Shown one piece after another: positions 29,597 through 39,432 of a DNA stretch of 64,000 nt. Both the position numbers and the translations under genes were made by a program. The notes under the pieces are model-generated. The model made no database searches. It was given only the letters and a program-made list of their open reading frames with translations, and had not been told where the DNA came from. The stretch is from Chaetoderma sp. LZ-2023a (Eukaryota; Mollusca; Caudofoveata; Chaetodermatida; Chaetodermatidae), in assembly GCA_034401795.1 (NCBI GenBank), contig CM067370.1, positions 55,801,380-55,865,379 on the forward strand. The letters run 5' to 3'. The stretch's first letter is position 1; each line of letters opens with the position of its first letter.

Positions 29597-31302
29597 AGAG
29601 ACCAGGACCTGTCATAGGCGTACGTAGTAGCCTATTGTAGAGGTCCTGGGACGGGCACAGATTATCCAGGGCAAAAGTGCGCCTTGCCCGGACACTCCTG
29701 GTCACCGCCCGCGTCATACAGTCCAGAGCCAGGTTGATGCCATCCTGGATGGCTCGCTGGACTGTGACCGGACATGGCTGGCGCGATGCGGATGCTGTTA
29801 CTACCCCTTGTAACAGCTGGGAGACGTGGGACAGAGCGGCAATCGAAGCCCTCCCACTCTCCTCCGCATCACGCAACGCGGTATTTGCCGAACGCAACGC
29901 GTTCGAACACAAGACTCCCGTGTCAGAACGGGAGCCTGGCCGCGCATCCTCACCCAAAGCCGCGCGGTCATCCACGCTCGGCTTTGGTACCACACCGTAC
30001 CGCTGGTAGTCCAGGGGCACGATGCGGTAACGCCTGGCCACCTCGCGCGGGGCCTTAGCGAGACGTCCACTCGCCTTAATGGACGTCTCCGCCGCCTCGA
30101 ACATGTCAGCGACATGCTCTGCCAGCGGCAGAGAAGGCATAGCGTTAGCAGTAGGCTTACCAGCTAACCACGGCCTGTGTTCACGCTGGCTAGCCGACTG
30201 CTCCACGGGCAGATCTGGTCTAACACTCACCAACCACTGGCAAGCGTCAGACCAATCCTCCTCCGTGGCTAGTTGCGAGCGCTCTACAAGACGGGGGCCT
30301 TCGTCTTCCTCCTGAGCACAAGCAACAGAGCTTGACGGCGGATACGCTGGTATCCCTGGCAAGCCAGGGAGAGCATGCGGGCCTGATAATACCGGCATGC
30401 TAATCTCACTGGCTTGACCAGGAGCAGGCGCCATGGTAGAGCGCGGGGCATATACCGCCCCACCACGGCCCCGGCCAGCACCAGCTACACTCTCGGCAAG
30501 CCGAGGTATGCGGTACCGCTGGCCTTCAGCGCCCAGGGCCACAGTCTGAACCGTGGATTCTACCCCTGGGAGAGTAGAACCGTGGAAAAAGGCGCCTGTA
30601 TTCCCCGCGAGGGGCGCACAAACGTCATATTCCATGGCCACGTCTTCAGACGGCGACCCCAACAGGTAATCATCATCCTCCTGGCCAGAAAGATTAGACT
30701 CCGGGTCAGCAAAGAGAGCTAACCCGGACTGGCCAGGGAAGGCGCCATACGAGGTACTGGCAGCCGCGGTGTGTGGATACCCCTGGACTGATGAGCAGCC
30801 CGCGGGTTCCAGCGACGACCGTCCACGGTCCCTATTGGGCGCGGCAATAAGCCTGCTGCCAGGGCCGTGGAACACCCCCTCTAATGGGGCCACCTCTGAA
30901 TCTTCAAACAACGGAAGCGTACTAAGGAACGTTGATTCAGAGGTGGGGATTACCTGCTCCGAAGCAGATGATGAGGTCAATAAAGGATTTTGTCCAGGAA
31001 GCATGCCACGAAGCAACTCTGGAACCAAATCCTTGATTGTCCTCCTCATCTCTCCCAACATCTCGGTCCGGAAGGCCTCCATGTCCACCGCGGACGAGGC
31101 CTTCCTCTTACCCTTCTTACTTACGACCTCTTTTTTCAGCTTCTTTTTCTCCTCCTCCAACTTGTCCTTCGCCTGCAAGCACAAGAATTCGGACATTAGC
31201 TCGCCCCCCCCAGTGCTTACATATCTCGCAATTAAGCAAGGGACCACAGGGGCTACACTGAAATAAACGAAATCTAGGATTTCTTTTTTCACGAGAGAGT
31301 TG

Positions 31303-31479
31303 ATACTTACCTCCCTAATACTTTTGATATTGCTAAATATCGGCTTTCACTCAATAAAACACTCAGATTAAAAACAGTTAGGTGCCCCTACTGGGCAGGG
31401 AGTCAGAGGTAGTCCGGCGGATGCTCGCCCCACCACCGCGCATGCGCCGACTACTACTTCCTCTGGCTCATTTATTGGC
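31303..31479. repeat. DIRS C left inverted terminal repeat
   Basis: Reverse complement of 38101-38278 with few mismatches; shares most of its sequence with the A, B and D repeats but has GATGCTCGCCCCACC where they have GATGCCAGCCC(C/T)ACC. Confidence 0.92.
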
Positions 31480-31546
31480 TAACACATGCAACTACCAAGA
31501 GCCTGAAGACCGAGCCTCTGTGGGGCGGAGAGGCCGGGTCAGTATC

Positions 31547-31646
31547 TAGGGAGGTAAGTATCAACTCTCTCGTGAAAAAAGAAATCCTAGATTTCGTTTA
31601 TTTCACATCAAGAGTATACTTACCTCCCTAATACTTTTGATATTGC
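31547..31646. repeat. DIRS C internal complementary region
   Basis: 100-bp complement of the joined C termini (left TAAACGAAATCTAGG, right CTTGATGTGAAA). Confidence 0.94.
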
Positions 31647-32173
31647 CAGAATTCGAAAGTGAATCTGGCGGGAGGGAGGCGAGGTCAAAAGACCAGCTCT
31701 TCCCTATACGCTTTCAAGCGTTTAAGGCACTTATGACGTCTGAAACTGTGTGAAAACACAGTCAGGATTTGATAAACCATCGGATAACACAACCGATGCC
31801 TGAGAGATGACCGATTTGTCATATGCGCTCCCCCCCCTCCCTTGGGAGGAAGATTAAATGACCTCAATGTCCTACACGCTCTCTTCGTACTAGTGCTAAG
31901 TACTATAGGACAGAGACGAAAAGGCTCCATTTTCGTATACTCTCTCTAAAGAACCACAACCCACATAAACCATCACCATATTAATAACACTGGGTAACGT
32001 GACAATACAAAACAATGAACAACACATGAACAAGACTGACCTTGTTGTACTAGGAAGCTGTCATCATGAATCCAGTAGAGAAGGATGATACAGTCCCGAC
32101 AAGTGGTTGTCACCGTCGCTGAATGGCGAAGTATATAAGCAATGCGGAGGCACTCTTCACAAACATAAAGCGG

Positions 32174-35071
32174 TTATTGTTTCAAAATCGACAAGGCGAG
32201 AGGGTTAGAGGTGTCACGGAGGTAATGGTCTGTAAAACTTGACTCACAGTGCCACTGAGCCACTGACATAATATCATCCACAGGGACCCCATTAAAAAGG
32301 GCAGTGGATGTCACGACACCGCGGACACTGTGAGCCTTGGCCACGTCAACCTGTCGCCCGGTGGCGGATTTGTGACAAAATTGAATACATTCCACAATCC
32401 ACCTAGAAATGGTGTCCTTAGACGCCCTACCATGGGGTTCAATATATGACAACCATAACGCTGACTGGTCGGTACGCCACTCCGAAGTACGCTGTTTGTA
32501 CCGGAGCAGCGCCCGTACGGGGCACCATACTTTAGAATTAGGATCATATCTAGTTAAAGATGGCAAAAAAATAGGTTGACCTGGATATTTCAATGACTGA
32601 TTTTTAGACAAGAAATTAATCCTAGTTAGAAGCTTAAGGCCTTCCCCTGTAACCACAAAACGGTCAACCTCGGCTGATAAGGCGTGAATTTCACTCCTAC
32701 GCCTTGCCGAGGCCGCAGCAATTAAAAATACAGTTTTAAGAGTTAACATTTTCATAGAAATGGAACTAAGTGGTTCAAAAGGCTTATCACCTAGTACCTG
32801 GAGCACCAGTGATAAACTCCAAGACGGAATCAGTGGAGGATTCCTTGGTCTTAGATTGCCCATGCCTTTAATTAATACATTTAATGTACTTACTTCATCA
32901 CTCCCCCTATTAGCCAAGCAAGGAATAACAGTCATTAAAGCTGACTTATAACCACCAATAGAGTTAGGCTTGAGGCTATAGGCATCATATAGGTGACAGA
33001 GGAAATCAGCCACTACCTGAATAGATGATTCCATTGGATCAATACATCTTTTTGAGCACCATTCTGCAAATCTGTTGATTTTATAATTATATGCTCTGGA
33101 GGTTGACCCCCTCCTGGCTTTGGCCATAAACATGGCCGCTTGCTCAGAAAAGCCCTCCTTAATTCTAGATTCCTTGACAACATCCACGCAGTCAATCGGA
33201 ACATTGACGGATTGTCGTGAAGGGCCTTGCCCTGGAAGATAAGGTTGTCCATCAGAGGCAGCGGAACCGGATTGCAGACCAGAAGGTCCAGCAGATCCGT
33301 ATACCACGATCGGCTTGGCCAATCCGGGGCGATCAGAAGCACTTGGCACTCCTGCTGCCTGATTTTCTGAAGCACCTTTGGAATCAGGATTGCTGGGGGG
33401 AATGCGTATGCATACATTCCCTCCCAGCTGATAGCTAACGCATCTGTTGCGAAAGCGCTTGGGTCTGGAATCGGAGAGACGTACGTCGTCATCTTCGCAT
33501 TCTTCTTCATCGCGAACAAATCTATGTTGGGTTTCCCCCAATGGTCGAACAGACGATCCGCCACACATTGATTTAGTTGCCATTCCGTGGGTAAAACACT
33601 CATCCTTCGGCTCAATGAGTCTGCTAGCAGATTTAACCTCCCCGGAATATGAACTGCTTTCAAGGTGATCCCATGATCCAGGCACCAACAAAGCAGTTTC
33701 CATGTCATCATACAGAGACTGGGCGACTTCGTTCCGCCCTGGCGGTTTATGTAAGTCACTACTGTTGAGTTGTCTGAACGAATTAGAACAATCTTGCCCT
33801 GAACTTTCTGTAAGAAATGTTCCAGGCCCAGGACTACTGCTCTTAGCTCTAGTAGATTGATATGTTCCTTGGACTGATCCAGATCCCAAAGCCCTGATAC
33901 TGTGGACTCTTCCAGACAAGCTCCCCACCCCTCCATCGATGCATCTGTATACACAGTCACCTGAGGGTGGGGAGGGGTTAGCAAAACCCCCGGCAAGAGA
34001 TTCTCTGTATTCAACCACCATTGCAGGTGGTGAATCAGAGGCGCCAACACCGACACGTTCGAGTCCAGCGAACCTGAACTCTGGGTCCACTGTGTCATGA
34101 GAAACAACTGGATCGGACGCCTGCGCAAGGCGGCCTGTGGAATGACTGGTTCCAAAGAAACCATCAAGCCCAGCATTCTCAAGTAAACCCGTGCCAGGAC
34201 ATGACGACTGTCGCACACCGACTGAATTACCGAGATGAGTATTTGAACCCTCTCCTGAGTGGGGTACACATACCCCGTCTCCAGATCGAAGAACATGCCC
34301 AGGTAAACAAACTTCTGGGATGGAGTTAGCTCTGATTTCGGGAAATTGATCACCCAGCCCAAGTCCGAGAGAATTTTCAAAACAATCTCCAGATTGGCTG
34401 ACAACGATTCCCGGGTGTGTGCTTTCAACAGCCAGTCGTCTATGTACGTGTGGACTGCTATGCTTCTCCTGCGGAGGTATGCAGTGATCGCGAGAACCAC
34501 ACGGGTGAAGACCCGAGGAGCCGTGGAAATTCCGAAGGGTAACACCCTGAATTCCCACCGCCGGCCCTGAAATGCAAATCTCAGGAAGCGACGGAAACTC
34601 CTCTCTATGGGAATGTGGAAATAAGCATCTTTCAAAGCTATCGACGCTGTCCACATTCCTCGCTCTAACCCCGCCAACACCGAGCGCACAGTCTCCATCT
34701 TGAAACTGGGTGTCTCGATGAACTTGTTCAACGGCTTGAGGTTGAGAATCGGCCTCCACCCTCCGGTGTTTTTTGCTACCAAGAACAGGGTTGAATAGAA
34801 GCCCGGGCACCTCTGTGCCGGCTGAATGGCTTCTTTTAGTATGAGGGAATTTATTTCCTCCTCTATACACAACCTCTGATCCGGATCCCGTGGAATGGGA
34901 GTCCAGATCGGCGCGAGAGACAGTCGCGATGGCGGGCCTGTCACCCAGTCGGGACGATACCCGACCGAAAGCCATCGCAAGACTAAACGGTCCTGAGTCA
35001 ACCGCTTCCACTCTGGCAAGCGGGCGGCCAAACGGCCGCCCACCGGTCCACCTAGGGATAGAGGTGGACAT
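32174..35071 (-). CDS. DIRS C tyrosine recombinase
   Basis: Ends in HSVRG...WHCESSFTDHYLRD with the catalytic Arg in ARRRSEIHAL. The C-terminal 320 codons differ from A by scattered conservative changes (for example TRINFLSKN for PRINFLAKN). The N-terminal half, overlapping RT/RNase H, differs far more. Confidence 0.9.
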   Translation of the reverse strand: MSTSIPRWTGGRPFGRPLARVEAVDSGPFSLAMAFGRVSSRLGDRPAIATVSRADLDSHSTGSGSEVVYRGGNKFPHTKRSHSAGTEVPGLLFNPVLGSKKHRRVEADSQPQAVEQVHRDTQFQDGDCALGVGGVRARNVDSVDSFERCLFPHSHREEFPSLPEICISGPAVGIQGVTLRNFHGSSGLHPCGSRDHCIPPQEKHSSPHVHRRLAVESTHPGIVVSQSGDCFENSLGLGLGDQFPEIRANSIPEVCLPGHVLRSGDGVCVPHSGEGSNTHLGNSVGVRQSSCPGTGLLENAGLDGFFGTSHSTGRLAQASDPVVSHDTVDPEFRFAGLERVGVGASDSPPAMVVEYRESLAGGFANPSPPSGDCVYRCIDGGVGSLSGRVHSIRALGSGSVQGTYQSTRAKSSSPGPGTFLTESSGQDCSNSFRQLNSSDLHKPPGRNEVAQSLYDDMETALLVPGSWDHLESSSYSGEVKSASRLIEPKDECFTHGMATKSMCGGSSVRPLGETQHRFVRDEEECEDDDVRLSDSRPKRFRNRCVSYQLGGNVCIRIPPSNPDSKGASENQAAGVPSASDRPGLAKPIVVYGSAGPSGLQSGSAASDGQPYLPGQGPSRQSVNVPIDCVDVVKESRIKEGFSEQAAMFMAKARRGSTSRAYNYKINRFAEWCSKRCIDPMESSIQVVADFLCHLYDAYSLKPNSIGGYKSALMTVIPCLANRGSDEVSTLNVLIKGMGNLRPRNPPLIPSWSLSLVLQVLGDKPFEPLSSISMKMLTLKTVFLIAAASARRRSEIHALSAEVDRFVVTGEGLKLLTRINFLSKNQSLKYPGQPIFLPSLTRYDPNSKVWCPVRALLRYKQRTSEWRTDQSALWLSYIEPHGRASKDTISRWIVECIQFCHKSATGRQVDVAKAHSVRGVVTSTALFNGVPVDDIMSVAQWHCESSFTDHYLRDTSNPLALSILKQ

Positions 35072-35469
35072 AAGGAGGGCCAGAGTGGCACTGTTCTCTC
35101 GGCCTGAAACACCGGAGTGGTTCCCACCGCGGTAACCAGGCCATCAGGCCCGATTACCGCGACCAGATCCCCGCGCGCCCCGCCCAGCGCCGCGCGCACC
35201 ACGGTGCGCGGGCGGCTGTCTGGCTGGGTGCGGCTGGGGAGCCTGCGCCCCCCTCGCTGCTGGCCGAATCGCCCGTGGCCTAGGCCTACGTTGCGACGGT
35301 GGCTGGCCTCTGACCTGGCCAGCACCACCTCGAGCCTGCAGAGGACGATACGCAGGGGGTGCCGCGCGAACACGCTCCCGCCGGAGCACCTCAAATTGTT
35401 CCCGCAGCGCCCTCTGGTTATTAACCAGAGTGACCGTCTCCTGGAGGTGCCTGCATCCCTCACCTCCAA
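33013..35469 (-). CDS. DIRS C reverse transcriptase / RNase H with motif A Asp to Ala
   Basis: Frame of 818 codons. Motif A reads SIALKDAYFHI: codon 34638-34636 is GCT (Ala, residue 278) where A, B and D have GAT (Asp). That position corresponds to the first metal-binding Asp of RTs, so DNA synthesis is expected to be lost. The YIDD box and the RNase H residues (TDAS, LLELRA, RSDNS, LADSLSR) are intact. The conserved region after RNase H also reads through. This is the clearest lesion in an otherwise open element. Confidence 0.9.
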   Translation of the reverse strand: MEVRDAGTSRRRSLWLITRGRCGNNLRCSGGSVFARHPLRIVLCRLEVVLARSEASHRRNVGLGHGRFGQQRGGRRLPSRTQPDSRPRTVVRAALGGARGDLVAVIGPDGLVTAVGTTPVFQAERTVPLWPSLCPPLSLGGPVGGRLAARLPEWKRLTQDRLVLRWLSVGYRPDWVTGPPSRLSLAPIWTPIPRDPDQRLCIEEEINSLILKEAIQPAQRCPGFYSTLFLVAKNTGGWRPILNLKPLNKFIETPSFKMETVRSVLAGLERGMWTASIALKDAYFHIPIERSFRRFLRFAFQGRRWEFRVLPFGISTAPRVFTRVVLAITAYLRRRSIAVHTYIDDWLLKAHTRESLSANLEIVLKILSDLGWVINFPKSELTPSQKFVYLGMFFDLETGYVYPTQERVQILISVIQSVCDSRHVLARVYLRMLGLMVSLEPVIPQAALRRRPIQLFLMTQWTQSSGSLDSNVSVLAPLIHHLQWWLNTENLLPGVLLTPPHPQVTVYTDASMEGWGACLEESTVSGLWDLDQSKEHINLLELRAVVLGLEHFLQKVQGKIVLIRSDNSTVVTYINRQGGTKSPSLCMMTWKLLCWCLDHGITLKAVHIPGRLNLLADSLSRRMSVLPTEWQLNQCVADRLFDHWGKPNIDLFAMKKNAKMTTYVSPIPDPSAFATDALAISWEGMYAYAFPPAILIPKVLQKIRQQECQVLLIAPDWPSRSWYTDLLDLLVCNPVPLPLMDNLIFQGKALHDNPSMFRLTAWMLSRNLELRRAFLSKRPCLWPKPGGGQPPEHIIIKSTDLQNGAQKDVLIQWNHLFR

Positions 35470-37192
35470 AGAGACCAGGACCTGTCATAGGCGTCCGCAG
35501 CAGCCTATTATACAGGTCCTGGGACGGGCACAGATTGTCAAGCGCAAACGTGCGCCTCGCCCGGACACTTCTGGTTACCGCCCGCGTCAAACAGTCCAAA
35601 GCCAGGTTGATACCATCCTGAATGGCTCTCTGGACTGTTACCGGGCTTGGTTGGCGTGATGCGGAAGCCGCTACCACCCCCTGTAGCAGCTGGGAGACGT
35701 GGGACAGAGCGGCAATCGACGCCCTCCCACTCTCCTCCGCATCCCGCAGCGCGGCATTCGCCGAACGCAACGCGTTCGAGCACAAGACTCCCGTGTCAGA
35801 ACGGGAGCCCGGCCGCGCATCTTCGCCCAAAGCCGCGCGATCATCAACGCTTGGCTTCGGCACCACACCGTACCGCTGGTAATCCAGGGGCACGATGCGG
35901 CACCGCTTCGCCACCTCGCGAGGGGCCTTCGCGAGACGTCCATTCACCTTAATGGACGCCTCTGCCGCTTCGAACATGTCCACGACATGCTCAGCAAGCG
36001 GCAGAGATGGCATAGCGGTAGCCGCCGGCCTACCAGCTAACCACGGCCTATGGTCACGCTGGCTAGCCGGCAGCTCCACGGGTAGATCTGGCCGAACACT
36101 TACCAGCCACTGGCAAGCGTCCGACCAATCCTCCTCCGTGGCTAACTGCGAGCGCTCTACTAGACGAGGGCCTTCGTCTTCCTCCAGAGCACTCGCAGTT
36201 GATGTCGACGGCGGGTAAGCTGATACCCCTGGCAAGCCTGGAAAAGCATGCGGGCCCGAGAGAGCAGGCATGCTAAATTCCGCGGCTTGACCAGGAGCAG
36301 GCGCCGTGGCAGAGCGTGGGGTAAACACCGCTCTACCACGGGTCTGACCAGCACCAGCAATACCATCGGCAAGCCGAGGTATGCGGTATCCGTGGTCAAC
36401 AGCACCGCCCGGGGACACCCTCTGGACCGTGAAATCTACTCCTGCGTGAGTAGAACCATGGAACACGTCGCCTGCATTCCCCGCGAGGGGTGCACAGACG
36501 TCGTATTCCATGGCCACGTCCTCAGAAGGCGACCCCAGCAGGAGATCCTCTTCTTCCTGGCCAGAAAGATTAGACTCCGGGTCAGCAAAGAGAGCTAACC
36601 CGGACTGGCCAGGAAAGGTGCCATAGGAGGCTTTGACACCTTCGGCGCGCGGATACCCGGGGTCTGATGAGCAGACCGCGGGTCCCAGCAACAACCGTTG
36701 TCCACGGCCCCTCGGCGCGGCGCCATGCCTGCTGCCAGGGCCTTGGACTGCCCCCAACAAAGGGGCCACCTCTGAATCCACAACCGGACCGGACCTAAAG
36801 AGACCGGATTCAGAGGCGGGGATCACCTGCTCGTAAGCAGATGCCGAGGACAACAAAGGAGCTGGCCCAGGGAGCATGCCACGAAGCAACTCTGGGACCA
36901 GATCCTTTATTGTCCTCTGCATCTCTTGCAACATTTCGGACCTGAAGGCCTCCATATCCACCGCGGATGAGGCCTTCTTCTTACCCTTCTTACAAACTTT
37001 CTCCTTCTTCTTCCTCTCTTCCTCCATTACCTTCTCCCTTGCCTGCAATGCGAGAAAATCAGACATTAATTCGCCCCCCCACTGCTTACATACGTCGCAC
37101 TTCAGCAACGGTCCACAGGGACTGCAGCTGAAGCACAAGTGCGGGACGAAGCGGCTTTTAAGAAACCTCCCGCAGGACGGGCAACCAGGTCT
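35144..37192 (-). CDS. DIRS C gag-like ORF, exon 2
   Basis: Open for 682 codons (699 with exon 1). The Cys-rich start reads CPSCGRF, LCFSCSPCG and KCDVCKQW. A Lys-rich segment follows, then a middle part clearly diverged from A/B/D, then the conserved MTGPGLFGGEGCRHL core and an Arg/Gly-rich end (GARGSGRGNRA). The G-run is seven, in frame (C-run 37074-37080). The stop is a TGA at the position conserved in all copies, followed by TGG. Confidence 0.85.
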   Translation of the reverse strand, partial: RPGCPSCGRFLKSRFVPHLCFSCSPCGPLLKCDVCKQWGGELMSDFLALQAREKVMEEERKKKEKVCKKGKKKASSAVDMEAFRSEMLQEMQRTIKDLVPELLRGMLPGPAPLLSSASAYEQVIPASESGLFRSGPVVDSEVAPLLGAVQGPGSRHGAAPRGRGQRLLLGPAVCSSDPGYPRAEGVKASYGTFPGQSGLALFADPESNLSGQEEEDLLLGSPSEDVAMEYDVCAPLAGNAGDVFHGSTHAGVDFTVQRVSPGGAVDHGYRIPRLADGIAGAGQTRGRAVFTPRSATAPAPGQAAEFSMPALSGPHAFPGLPGVSAYPPSTSTASALEEDEGPRLVERSQLATEEDWSDACQWLVSVRPDLPVELPASQRDHRPWLAGRPAATAMPSLPLAEHVVDMFEAAEASIKVNGRLAKAPREVAKRCRIVPLDYQRYGVVPKPSVDDRAALGEDARPGSRSDTGVLCSNALRSANAALRDAEESGRASIAALSHVSQLLQGVVAASASRQPSPVTVQRAIQDGINLALDCLTRAVTRSVRARRTFALDNLCPSQDLYNRLLRTPMTGPGLFGGEGCRHLQETVTLVNNQRALREQFEVLRRERVRAAPPAYRPLQARGGAGQVRGQPPSQRRPRPRAIRPAARGAQAPQPHPARQPPAHRGARGAGRGARGSGRGNRA

Positions 37193-37958
37193 CTGAAACA
37201 GGACAAAGGACAGGGACAATGAGCAAGATAGTTAAGGTTAGCGAACTCAAAACCAACTAAAAAGAGAGGGACAGGATCATCAAGATCAGAAATCAAGAAG
37301 AACCAGCCATGGACAAAACGTTAATTGTTAATAAAAGGCCAAGGCCGATTATGACGTCATCACTCACGTGACCAAATTAATCGATCCGCAACAAGCACCA
37401 AGTGCAAGAACGAATTGTATAAGTAACCGGAACATTTCCGTTGAATTGGCATTTCGAGTACACAACAATCAGATATACAGAGATAACTCCTTCCAATTCT
37501 AGCATTGGCAAAAAGGGAAATTATCTCCCCTTTTGTTTATCAATAATTAGATACCTGACCCTTGTATAGACAAACCATCCAACGTGATGAACCGGAGAAC
37601 TCCACCATAGTACGCCTCTACATTCTCTCCACCTAAGGGGAAGGAATTGGAGCAAGAGGGCAAAGTGAGAAGACCTTTATAACAGGCCTCCAACTCACTG
37701 GGCATAGAATTTTTGGTTAGATAACCTAACAGTATTAGTAGGAAATGGAACCGTGGTGGAGAGAAAACATATCCTCTTGTGCCGAGAAGTCCATCAAAGC
37801 GTCTATGCGATACCTGTGGACAAAACACAAAGAGAAATGAGACATATGAAGCACCATGTTGTAAAAAACCAACATAATCAGGCGCTAATCACGGTAAGCG
37901 CGAGTCCCGGAAATACATTAAACCGGGACAAAACACGCTAGCATATCAAAGAATTCAC

Positions 37959-38009
37959 CTGATAAAGAGATCCCGCTCCTTCTAAAGGCGAATCCTCCCT
38001 TTCCGACAT
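37959..38009 (-). CDS. DIRS C gag exon 1
   Basis: Seventeen codons encoding MSEREDSPLEGAGSLYQ, ending TATCAG|GTGAAT. The acceptor CTGTTTCAG at 37193-37195 joins in phase 0 to RPGCPSCGRF. The intron is 766 nt. The peptide differs strongly from that of A, B and D, yet length, phase and the final Gln (CAG) are kept. Confidence 0.75.
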
Positions 38010-38100
38010 GCTTCCACCGTACAAGAATCGTCAAATGAGAGTAAAAAACAAGGTAACGCGCAGAAAAGTATAGAGAACACAAAACCGCATGTAACCCTTT

Positions 38101-38278
38101 GCCAATAAATGAGCAAAGAGGAAGTAGTAGTCGGCGCATGCGCGGTGGTGGGGCGAGCATCCGCCGGACTACCTCTGACTCCCTGCCCAGTAGGGGCACC
38201 TAACTGTTTTTAATCTGAGTGTTTTATTGAGTGAAAGCCGATATTTAGCAATATCAAAAGTATTAGGGAGGTAAGTAT
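38101..38278. repeat. DIRS C right inverted terminal repeat
   Basis: Reverse complement of 31303-31479; the outer 15 bp run to the junction with B gag at 38293. Confidence 0.92.
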
Positions 38279-39097
38279 ACTCTTGATGTGAAAACATAGA
38301 TGAGGGCCAAACTTGTCCCTCAAAAATCGTCCACAGGACGCACAACCAGGTCTCTGAAAAAGGCCAAAGGACGAGGAGTATGAGCAAACTAGTTACGCTT
38401 AGAAACTAACCAACTCAAGAGAAGGAAATGATCATAAAGATCATAATTTTTATGAGAAACCAGCTTTTCGGACAACTTTAATTGTAATTAAAGAGCAAAG
38501 CTGATTATGACGTCATTAATCCTATGACAGGACAAAATCGATCCCAACAAACATCCCAGTGCAAGGACGAATTGTATCTCTAACCAGAACATGTGCAGAA
38601 TGGACATTTCGACTACACAAGCATCAGATAAATACTGATAACAATGGCAAATAGTGTTAATTATCTCCCTTTCTCATATCAATAATTAATACCTGACACC
38701 TTGTCTAGACAAACCATCCAACCCGATGAACTGGAGAACTCCACCACTGAACGCCTCTTAACTCTCTCCACCTCAAGGGGAAGGAATTGGATCAAGAGGG
38801 CAAAGTGAGAAGACCTTTATAATAGGCCTCCAACTCACTGGGCATAGAATTTTTGGTTAGATAACCTAACAGTATTAGTAGGAAATGGAACCATGGTGGA
38901 GAGACACAAACCCTCTGCTGATGTCATGTCCTTATTTCTCCTTCACACAGACCTGTGGACATAAACACAAAGAGAGATTAGTCTTGTATAGCACCTAGTT
39001 GAAAAAACCCAACTAATTAAGGCGCTTATCACGTTTAGCGAGAGTCCCGGAAACACATTACAACGGGACAAAACTCGCTAATTTTACTAGAAGTCAC

Positions 39098-39148
39098 CTG
39101 ATTTAAAGGTCCAAGGCCCTCCTGTGGCGAAGTCACTCTCTCAGCCAT
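39098..39148 (-). CDS. DIRS B gag exon 1
   Basis: Seventeen codons encoding MAERVTSPQEGLGPLNQ, then a GTGACT donor. The matching acceptor (CCTTTTTCAG) is at 38354-38356, and the next exon starts RPGCASCGRF. The intron is about 741 nt (38354-39097). Confidence 0.72.
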
Positions 39149-39240
39149 CTTTGTCAGCGGTAAACTTCTATCTAATAGTCTTAAAAAGCTTTGAAAAGAG
39201 TATAGAAAGATTCTATCATGAAAGCATGTGTTGTCTCTCA

Positions 39241-39417
39241 GCCAATAAATTAGCAAAGAGGAAGTGCTAGTCTGCGCATGCGCGGTGGTGGGGCTGGCAT
39301 CCGCCAGACTACGCTCTGACTCCCTGCCCAGTAGGGGCACCTAACTGTTTTAATCTGAGTGTTTATTGAGTGAAAGCCAATATTTAGCAATATCAAAAGT
39401 ATTAGGGAGGTAAGTAT
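39241..39417. repeat. DIRS B right inverted terminal repeat
   Basis: Reverse complement of 25427-25602, followed by the end-specific 15 bp CTCTTGATGTGAAA-type terminus up to 39432. Confidence 0.92.
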
Positions 39418-39432
39418 ACTCTTGATGTGAAA

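Larger units (their letters stand above)
31264..38293 (-). mobile_element. DIRS-type retrotransposon C, nested in B
   Basis: Left end TAAACG at 31264, right end GTGAAA at 38288-38293, length 7030 bp. Same architecture as A but a diverged subfamily: distinct gag middle region, different N-terminal pol sequence and shifted end variants. All three long frames are open. RT motif A has Ala in place of the first catalytic Asp, so this copy could move only with RT supplied in trans, or was mutated after insertion. Confidence 0.95.
29271..38353 (-). pseudogene. DIRS B gag exon 2, interrupted by DIRS C and frameshifted
   Basis: The first 60 nt (38353-38294) encode RPGCASCGRFLRDKFGPHLC, and the rest resumes at 31263-29271 with FQCSPCG...CEICKHW. 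The exonic total of 2053 nt is one more than a multiple of three: the G-run after HWGG (plus strand C-run at 31204-31211) has eight bases instead of the seven in A and C. The remaining 640 codons are open and retain the TGPGLFGGEG core and the Arg/Gly-rich tail, ending at a TGA homologous to that of A. Confidence 0.9.
25388..39432 (-). mobile_element. DIRS-type retrotransposon B, split by DIRS C
   Basis: Left end TAAACG at 25388, right end GTGAAA at 39427-39432. Without the 7030-bp C element (31264-38293) it is 7015 bp. At the C junctions the flanks rejoin as ...CACTGAAA|ACATAG..., restoring the gag zinc-finger codons (LCFQCS) without loss or gain of a base. B belongs to the A/D subfamily but has its own end variants: ATCAAGG at the left end and CTTGATG at the right, both mirrored in its ICR. 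It is inactive because C interrupts gag and because of an extra G in the gag G-run. Confidence 0.95.
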
